DNA of 64,000 bases, taken from Rhodoferax sp. (GTDB taxonomy: Bacteria > Pseudomonadota > Gammaproteobacteria > Burkholderiales > Burkholderiaceae_C). Position numbers and translations under genes: made by a program. The notes under the pieces were generated by a model that saw only the letters and a list, made by a program, of their open reading frames with translations, did not search any database and had not been told where the DNA came from. The stretch is taken from assembly GCF_028688795.1 (NCBI RefSeq), contig NZ_JAQTXM010000002.1, positions 124,001 through 188,000 of the forward strand, given 5' to 3'. How positions within the stretch are numbered: position 1 is the first letter of the stretch; each line of letters starts with the position of its first letter. Below are positions 58,786 to 64,000 of this stretch, in pieces.

Positions 58786-58834
58786 GAAAAAGCCGGTCGG
58801 TGGGTGTCGCGGTTGCTTACCCCACCGACCGGCT
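58786..58834 (-). terminator. Strong terminator/attenuator after the repeat-protein gene
   Basis: A 13-base-pair perfect GC-rich stem (58792-58804 with 58821-58833), loop of 16, is followed on the minus strand by a T run. It separates the repeat-protein gene from the downstream small-protein, peptidase and regulator genes, probably reducing their expression. Confidence 0.85.
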
Positions 58835-58841
58835 CAGACGC

Positions 58842-60917
58842 TTACTTGCCTACAGCCAGGTTGGCCTGCACATTGACGCTTTGTTGCACCAAGGCAGCCA
58901 GGCCGCTGTTTTGCGCCATCACCATGATGCCCGCTGCTGACTGACCGATGCTGGTCATGGCGTTGGACATATCAAAGGCACCTGTGGTCACACTCAGCTG
59001 GCCACCTGCGCCGCCTACACCACCAGTTGCACCATAGCCTACGCCACCTGTGCCACCGTTGCCAACGCCACCTGCAGCACCCACTGCACCGACTGCACCG
59101 TCACCACCTTGCGAAGTGCCACTGGTGGCACTTCCGTTAGAAGCCGTGCTCGATGAGCCGCCGTTGGTTGCGCTGCCATTGGTTGCTGTCCCACCTGCAC
59201 CACCTGCACCACCGGTGTTGCTGGCTGTGCCGCCAGCGCCGGCAGTGGCTGTACCACCGGCACCTGTCGCTGTGGCTGTGCTGGTGGCTGCGCCACCTGT
59301 GCTGCTGGCTGTGCCGGCGGTACCTGCGCCACCCGTTGAAGTGGCTGCACCGGTGGCGTTACCACTCGTCGCGGTCGATGCCCCTGTGGTACCGGCACCG
59401 CCAGTGGATGTGGCCTGTCCGGTTGCTGTGCCGCCGTTGGATGTTGATGACCCGGTGGCTGCCCCTGCGGTAGAAGTCGACGTACCTGTACCAGCGCCAG
59501 CTGTCGAGGTTGCGGTACCTGCGGCAGCACCACCCGTGTTGGTACCTGTCTGTGTGTTAGCACCAGTGGCCGATGTACCGCCCGCTGCGCCGGTTGCTGC
59601 ACCAGACTGAGTAGTAGTTGGTCCATTGGTCGCATAGCCACCGGCGCCGCCAGGAGCCGCAGGATCAGACGCGCCTGCGCCACCTGCCCCGCCTGCTGCA
59701 CTATTGGTTGAAGTGGCACCACCAGCCATCGTTTTGCTGTTGGCGTCAGCACCGCCGGTGCCGCCCATCTGCTTGGAGGCTGCCAAGCCACCAACGGAGG
59801 CATCTGCAGCTATAGACGAGCCACCTTTGGTCATGTCCACTGCAGATGACGAACCACCCTTGTTCATGTCCATCGCAGAAGACGAACCACCTTTGGTCAT
59901 ATCCATCGCGGCAGAGGAACCACCTTTGGCCACAGAGGTGTTATCAACAGAACCGGTCTTGGTCATGTCCATAGCATTGGATGAGCCACCCTTGGCATTG
60001 GCGCTCGACTCAGAACCCGATGCCTTTTGGCCCACGAGGTTCGTGGCGTCACCGCCGTAAGCTTTGGCGTCGCCACCGTTGGCACCTTTGGCACCCATGG
60101 CGGCTCCGCCATTGCCAGCATCGCCGACACGGGCGCTGCCATTTGTGGCGCTGCCATTTGTGGAGTCACCCGATGTGGCACTGCCATTGCTTGCACTGGA
60201 TGTACCGCCTGCACCACCTGAGCCACCTGAGCCACCAGCACCGCCAGCACCACCAGTTCCACTGCCAGCAGCACCGCCTGTTCCAGCACCACCGCCACCG
60301 CCACTAGAACCATTGGCAGAACCACCATAGTTCTTGGCCACATTGCCAATGCCGTAAATGGTGTTGCCGCCCACCGTGCCGTTCAACTCTGTTTTATTGA
60401 TGGCCTCGCTCTTGTTGAAGGCGTTGTTGAAGTTGGATGTGGCCACGCCACCATTGTTGGCCGCTGTGCCGTAGTCCTTGGCCTTGGCGTCGCCTGAGTT
60501 GTCGCTGTTGGTTTTGGTTCTCGTGTCAGTATGTGTATCAGTCTCAGTTTTGGTAGAGGTACTGTTGTCAGTGTCGTTTTTAGTGTACGTACGTGTGTCA
60601 GTCTCCGTTTTGCTGTGAGTGCTGTTGTCGGTGTCGTTTTTGGTGTATGTCCGGGTGTCAGTTTTGGTATTCGTACTGCTGTCAGCCCAAGTGCTGTTAT
60701 CGGTCGCATTGGAGCCTTCGTTGGCTTGAATATTGCCCAAACCGGTCTGATCTGAAACAGCAGTCGCCGTCTGTTGCAGTGCGGGCCCTGAACTCTCTGC
60801 AGTAACTGCAGGCACTGCAAGAGTCACGTCACCTAAATTGTTGGTCGGATTCGCCAAAGCCTGGCCAGCGATACCGAAAGCCAGTGCGATGCCGGATGCC
60901 AATAATGTCTTGTTCAT
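58842..60917 (-). CDS. Large Gly/Ser/Thr/Ala repeat protein, probable fibre subunit
   Basis: A 691-residue secreted protein. ATG 60917 has AAGGA six bases before it; signal peptide MNKTLLASGIALAFGIAGQA-LA. Regions: 70-140 with repeats of KTETDTRTYTKNDTDNST; about 175-260 Gly/Ser; about 300-370 with 11-residue repeats KGGSSSAMDMT; about 400-640 GTA/GGA-rich low complexity; C-terminus with IGQSAAGIMVMAQNSGLAALVQQSVNVQ. Lys, Asp and Asn are confined to the repeats; no Cys. It looks like a structural, perhaps amyloid, adhesin. A sigma-54 promoter precedes it. Confidence 0.75.
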   Translation of the reverse strand: MNKTLLASGIALAFGIAGQALANPTNNLGDVTLAVPAVTAESSGPALQQTATAVSDQTGLGNIQANEGSNATDNSTWADSSTNTKTDTRTYTKNDTDNSTHSKTETDTRTYTKNDTDNSTSTKTETDTHTDTRTKTNSDNSGDAKAKDYGTAANNGGVATSNFNNAFNKSEAINKTELNGTVGGNTIYGIGNVAKNYGGSANGSSGGGGGAGTGGAAGSGTGGAGGAGGSGGSGGAGGTSSASNGSATSGDSTNGSATNGSARVGDAGNGGAAMGAKGANGGDAKAYGGDATNLVGQKASGSESSANAKGGSSNAMDMTKTGSVDNTSVAKGGSSAAMDMTKGGSSSAMDMNKGGSSSAVDMTKGGSSIAADASVGGLAASKQMGGTGGADANSKTMAGGATSTNSAAGGAGGAGASDPAAPGGAGGYATNGPTTTQSGAATGAAGGTSATGANTQTGTNTGGAAAGTATSTAGAGTGTSTSTAGAATGSSTSNGGTATGQATSTGGAGTTGASTATSGNATGAATSTGGAGTAGTASSTGGAATSTATATGAGGTATAGAGGTASNTGGAGGAGGTATNGSATNGGSSSTASNGSATSGTSQGGDGAVGAVGAAGGVGNGGTGGVGYGATGGVGGAGGQLSVTTGAFDMSNAMTSIGQSAAGIMVMAQNSGLAALVQQSVNVQANLAVGK
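59818..59931 (-). repeat. 33-bp tandem repeats in the repeat-protein gene
   Basis: Three full units (59818, 59851, 59884) and a partial one code for GGSSxAMDMTK; a diverged 36-bp unit is at about 59949. Base differences are mostly silent. Confidence 0.85.
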
Positions 60918-60993
60918 GGTTGTTCCTTTGAAAATCAGTTGAATGAAACTTGCTTGGCTCGGCGCCATCTTTACGCCAATCCGCTCATCAAAC

Positions 60994-61009
60994 AGCAAAA
61001 TCAATGCCA
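60994..61009 (-). promoter_or_regulatory. Sigma-54 (-24/-12) promoter
   Basis: The minus strand reads TGGCATTGATTTTGCT, with GG and GC ten bases apart; consensus is TGGCACG-N4-TTGC. Transcription would begin near 60984, about 67 bases before the repeat-protein ATG. Confidence 0.8.
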
Positions 61010-61126
61010 ACCTGGTTTTTAAGAATGTAAGTCGTTGATTTATATAAAACAATTTACTTTTTCAACTGCACAAATCTCGACTTTTTAACGTGAAATTTCA
61101 AAAATTTGACGGTGCCGCAAGCATGT

Positions 61127-61144
61127 TGTAACGAGCCCGTTACA
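61127..61144. promoter_or_regulatory. 18-bp palindrome, candidate activator site
   Basis: TGTAAC-N6-GTTACA (seven-base arms TGTAACG/CGTTACA) lies about 120 bases upstream of the -24 element, a typical distance for enhancer sites of sigma-54 activators. Intergenic region 60918-61453 holds also this and the next repeat. Confidence 0.45.
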
Positions 61145-61167
61145 CATTCCCTCACTAACCCGAAACA

Positions 61168-61195
61168 AGCAGTGTTCAACTCAATTAACACTGCT
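61168..61195. promoter_or_regulatory. Nine-base perfect inverted repeat in the divergent promoter region
   Basis: AGCAGTGTT-N10-AACACTGCT lies between the two divergent fibre-locus genes. It is either a second regulator site or a hairpin; an A run follows on the right. Confidence 0.45.
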
Positions 61196-61453
61196 AAAAA
61201 TCGCTCTTGATTTTTAATACCTTTGAGTGGCGGCAGGCCTTTTAAGTGCCTTTTTACAAGTGTCTCAGCCTTGTGACAACGGGTTTGTACTAACCCACCC
61301 GGTGCTCATGCAACCGGGCATGTGCTCTCAAATCCATATCAATAACGGCATTGATTATTCGCAATGCGCTGGTCTGGTGCCACTTGAACAATCTGAACGC
61401 TGATTGCATCTTCGTCACTTTTTTGACGGGCAGCTCACTCAAAGGACTTTGTC

Positions 61454-62803
61454 ATGTCGAACAAAAAACCGCCATCGTTCACTGCCGTAGCCTGCGCTGT
61501 TGTGTTGTTGATTGGCAGCACGGTTCACGCCCAAACCTATTTAGGCAGCGAGCCAGATGTGCGCGCCAGACTCGACACCCTGACCCAAGAACTGGCAGAT
61601 CAAGCCAGGCTGCTCGCCGACCTTGAATCATTTCGGCAACAGTATTTTGAGCAGCGCAAGCGGCTGATGTCGCTGGAGCAACAGGTGACACAACAGCAAG
61701 AGCTTCTGGATCACCTGCGCGGCGTTGCCAGCTGGGACGTGCTGGCCTCGCAACGTGGCGCGGGTACGGTGGGTGAGCCGCAACGTCTGGCGCAGGCGCA
61801 GCCGACCGAACCCGCGCCTGTGGGCAAATCGCCCTCAACTGAAGGCCGTCCGCCCGAGGTAGCGCCTTTGTTTGAACAACCGGGTGTGCTCACACCGCAG
61901 GGCAAGTATGTGCTGGAGCCATCGCTGCAGTATGGCTATTCGTCAAGCAACCGCGTGGCCCTGGTGGGTTACACCATCATTCCGGCGTTACTGATCGGAC
62001 TGATTGACGTGCGCGAAGTCAAGCGCAACACGGTAACGACGGCGTTGTCGGCACGTTATGGCGTCAGCAGGCGGCTGGAGTTGGAGCTTCGGGCCCCCTA
62101 CGTTTACCGCACAGACTCCACCGTGAGCCGTGAAATCTTCCAGGGCAGCTCAAGTGAAAGCATCTTCTCAGCCAACGGCATGCACATGGGTGACCTGGAG
62201 CTGGGCGCACGCTACCAATTAAATGACGGCGGCATAGACAAGCCTTTTTACGTGGGCAGCTTGCGGGTAAAAACACGCACCGGCACCGACCCGTTTGAAG
62301 TGGTCACTGATTGCAAACAGCGCTGCATTGGCAACACCACAGGCACCGGCTTGCCACTTGATTTGCCAAGCGGCTCAGGCTTTTATTCTCTGCAAGCGGG
62401 CCTGACCGTGCTCTACCCCTCAGACCCCGCGGTGTTTTTTGGCAGCGTGACTTACATGCACAACTTTGCCCGCGACAACGTCAGCCGCCTGGTGCTTGAT
62501 GGCGAGCGTGAATTTTTGGGTACGGTCGCACCTGGCGACGTGCTTGGCTTTAACTTCGGGATGGGCGTCGCCTTGAACGAAAAGTCGTCGTTCAGCCTGG
62601 GTTATGACCACAGCTCAGTGGCGCGTACCCGCCTCAATGGTGAAGTGGTCGCAGGGTCGGTCAGAACCCAGCTGGCCACCTTGCTGCTGGGCTACTCATA
62701 TAGGTTCAGCCCCAATACCAGCTTGAATGTGTCAGTGGGTGCCGGCTTGACGCGCGACACGCCCGATGTGTCGCTGACAGTGCGCTTGCCCATGACCTTC
62801 TGA
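61454..62803 (+). CDS. Outer-membrane barrel with N-terminal coiled coil (FapF-like exporter)
   Basis: A 449-residue protein. Signal peptide to about residue 26 (VHA-Q), then a coiled coil (about 34-95: LTQELADQARLLADLESF, LMSLEQQVTQQQELLDHL), a Pro-rich linker, and from about residue 150 a beta-barrel domain of alternating strands ending in Phe (VSLTVRLPMTF). FapF of Pseudomonas has the same plan: trimeric coiled-coil plug plus barrel that exports amyloid subunits. Good AAAGGA site before the ATG. It is divergent to the repeat protein. Confidence 0.75.
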   Translation: MSNKKPPSFTAVACAVVLLIGSTVHAQTYLGSEPDVRARLDTLTQELADQARLLADLESFRQQYFEQRKRLMSLEQQVTQQQELLDHLRGVASWDVLASQRGAGTVGEPQRLAQAQPTEPAPVGKSPSTEGRPPEVAPLFEQPGVLTPQGKYVLEPSLQYGYSSSNRVALVGYTIIPALLIGLIDVREVKRNTVTTALSARYGVSRRLELELRAPYVYRTDSTVSREIFQGSSSESIFSANGMHMGDLELGARYQLNDGGIDKPFYVGSLRVKTRTGTDPFEVVTDCKQRCIGNTTGTGLPLDLPSGSGFYSLQAGLTVLYPSDPAVFFGSVTYMHNFARDNVSRLVLDGEREFLGTVAPGDVLGFNFGMGVALNEKSSFSLGYDHSSVARTRLNGEVVAGSVRTQLATLLLGYSYRFSPNTSLNVSVGAGLTRDTPDVSLTVRLPMTF

Positions 62804-62811
62804 AGCGGGTA

Positions 62812-63543
62812 ATGACTGGGGCACCGGAGGTTTTCATGCAGTCAACTTACCAGACCGGCAGCGCCAGAGGCAAAAACCCGGTAGCGTGTTCGCCAACACC
62901 TGCGTTGCTCAGCCAATTGATTCAGATACCGGCAGGTCAGGCCGTCATTGAAGGTCTGCTTGCACTCCCCGTCGAACCTATCGGCCTCGTCTTGTTTGCG
63001 CACGGCAGTGGCAGCAGCCGCCACAGCCCGCGCAACAATTTTGTAGCAAACGTGTTGCATGAAAAAGGCATGGGCACGCTGTTAATGGACCTGCTCACAC
63101 CGGTTGAAGACCAAAACTACGGGGTGCGTTTTGACATTGACCTGCTCACCCAGCGCCTGCTGTTGGCCACCAAATGGGCGCAAGACAATACGGCGACACA
63201 TCACCTGCCGATTGGTTACTTTGGCGCCAGCACCGGTGCAGCTGCGGCATTGCGGGCGGCTGCCGCTCTGGGCGACAAGGCGAAGGCTGTGGTGTCGCGC
63301 GGCGGACGGCCTGACTTGGCGGGGCACCTTGGGCTGGTGTCTGTAAAAGCCCCTACCTTGCTGTTAGTTGGCGGCCATGACACCGATGTTCTGAAACTCA
63401 ACCAGGCGGCCTATACCTTGCTTCCGTGCACCAAGAAGCTGAGCATCGTGCCCGGTGCCACGCATCTGTTTGAAGAAGCCGGCACACTGGAACAAATGTC
63501 GAGCCAGGCCGCCACCTGGTTCAGCCATTACTTGGCAGACTGA
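62812..63543 (+). CDS. Alpha/beta hydrolase (dienelactone hydrolase-like)
   Basis: A 243-residue protein with GLVLFAHGSGSSRHSPRN, the nucleophile elbow GYFGASTGAAAAL (Ser), Asp in VGGHDTDVL and His in PGATHLFEE. The family pairs with phosphoribosyltransferase-like genes, as here. ATG 62812 or 62836 could be the start; it follows the exporter by nine bases but probably is not part of the fibre system. Confidence 0.8.
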   Translation: MTGAPEVFMQSTYQTGSARGKNPVACSPTPALLSQLIQIPAGQAVIEGLLALPVEPIGLVLFAHGSGSSRHSPRNNFVANVLHEKGMGTLLMDLLTPVEDQNYGVRFDIDLLTQRLLLATKWAQDNTATHHLPIGYFGASTGAAAALRAAAALGDKAKAVVSRGGRPDLAGHLGLVSVKAPTLLLVGGHDTDVLKLNQAAYTLLPCTKKLSIVPGATHLFEEAGTLEQMSSQAATWFSHYLAD

Positions 63544-63569
63544 AGCCAAACAGACCACTGCGCGCCCAC

Positions 63570-64000
63570 TCAGGTGCGTTGGCATTTACCCAGGATGTTG
63601 ATCACCTCGCTGTCATCCACCTGATCAAAGTATTGGTAAAACTGCCCAACCGCCCTGAAGAATGGCGGCGCCTCAAGACACACCACATCGTCTGCCAGGC
63701 TTGCCACCTTGGCCAGCGTGTCGGGTGGGGCTACCGGCACGGCGCAAACCAGCTTGGCGGGCTTAGAAGCGCGCAAGCTGTGCAGTGCTGCGATCATGGT
63801 CGCGCCCGTAGCCAAACCATCGTCCACCACAATCACAGTACGCCCAGTCGGGTTGATGGCGGGGCGAATGGGTGTGTATTGGGCACGGCGCTGGCGAATC
63901 GTTTGCAGCTGCAACTGCTTCTCGGATGCAAGGTATTCCGGGCCTGCCCCATAGTCTGAAGCGTAATCGGCCAGATAGGTCCAGCCGCTTTCGTCAACCG
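63570..64000 (-). CDS. Phosphoribosyltransferase-family protein (3' part)
   Basis: The frame is open from the right edge to the stop at 63570, at least 143 residues; the start lies outside. The PRPP loop is VIVVDDGLATGATMIAAL. The region before (YGAGPEYLASEKQLQLQTIRQ) matches the longer PRTase-like proteins often found with dienelactone hydrolases. It is convergent to the hydrolase gene. Substrate unknown. Confidence 0.85.
   Translation of the reverse strand, partial: VDESGWTYLADYASDYGAGPEYLASEKQLQLQTIRQRRAQYTPIRPAINPTGRTVIVVDDGLATGATMIAALHSLRASKPAKLVCAVPVAPPDTLAKVASLADDVVCLEAPPFFRAVGQFYQYFDQVDDSEVINILGKCQRT

Noticed and set aside
59050-59610. Long Pro/Val-rich open frame on the plus strand
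   Set aside because: It is the complement of the Gly/Thr/Ala repeat region of the secreted protein; such codons leave the opposite frame open.
59818-59984. Regular 33-bp repeats resembling a CRISPR array
   Set aside because: The repeats are tandem without unique spacers and code for an in-frame peptide repeat.
61230-61250. AGGCCTTTTAAGTGCC as sigma-54 promoter of the exporter gene
   Set aside because: Spacing fits but the -12 and -24 blocks match poorly; it is about 200 bases from the start codon.
55613-62803. Bacteriocin export system, suggested by the C39 peptidase
   Set aside because: The peptidase has a signal peptide and no ABC transporter part, and the locus has an outer-membrane barrel and large repeat protein instead of small cationic peptides.

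Overview
The window looks like a chromosomal segment of a betaproteobacterium of the Comamonadaceae, probably close to Rhodoferax or Polaromonas. This is inferred from protein resemblance, from arginine-type EF-P paired with EarP, and from a family of AT-rich intergenic repeats. No rRNA, insertion sequence or CRISPR array is visible. Most genes are ordinary housekeeping genes packed in short overlapping operons.

Layout. 1-9.9 kb: the end of earP with efp, a nucleoside-phosphorylase/PRPP-synthetase-like pair, an adenylating (PaaK-like) enzyme, a LOG-family hydrolase, an MFS exporter, rmuC and a 2-hydroxyacid dehydrogenase. 9.9-17.4 kb: a 102-bp inverted-repeat element, then a nine-gene Mrp-type cation/proton antiporter operon. 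Its first eight genes are in the order of the archaeal Mbh membrane module, and it has three antiporter-like subunits. 17.5-26.8 kb: an Ala-rich lipoprotein, roxA, slyD-like, dut, coaBC, then pyrG-kdsA-eno-ftsB and a TauE/SafE permease.

26.84-35.82 kb: an 8.9-kb integrated element in tRNA-Lys(UUU), bounded by 49-bp direct repeats. It carries a tyrosine integrase, an AlpA-type regulator, a primase/helicase, several small unknown genes and two terminase-small-subunit-like proteins, and no capsid or tail genes. It resembles a phage satellite (PICI/P4-like). It also has four gap-free copies of a 54-bp repeat (two direct, two inverted), paired integrase arm-site-like repeats at both ends, and a strong promoter with a hairpin and three successive terminators that could make an ~85-nt RNA.

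35.9-53.1 kb: tcdA, cpoB-pal-tolB (without tolQRA), LPS/surface glycan genes (two GT2 enzymes, a WaaL-like ligase, an MsbA-like flippase, GT4, polysaccharide deacetylase), rng, maf, rlmH, rsfS with histone-like tails, nadD, hemF, purD and yebC. 53.2-55.5 kb: a HerA-like ATPase and upp.

55.6-62.8 kb is the most unusual locus. It encodes a sigma-54 activator; two small secreted proteins sharing an RGGFDV motif, with a periplasmic C39 (double-glycine) peptidase gene between them; a 691-residue Gly/Ser/Thr/Ala repeat protein; and, divergently, an outer-membrane protein with an N-terminal coiled coil and C-terminal barrel. The three secreted proteins share a C-terminal QNS-x5-[IV]Q signature. A near-consensus -24/-12 promoter precedes the repeat-protein gene. 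I read this as a divergent Fap-like system for making extracellular (possibly amyloid) fibres: FapD-like peptidase, FapF-like exporter, new subunit families, sigma-54 control. The right edge holds an alpha/beta hydrolase and a partial phosphoribosyltransferase.
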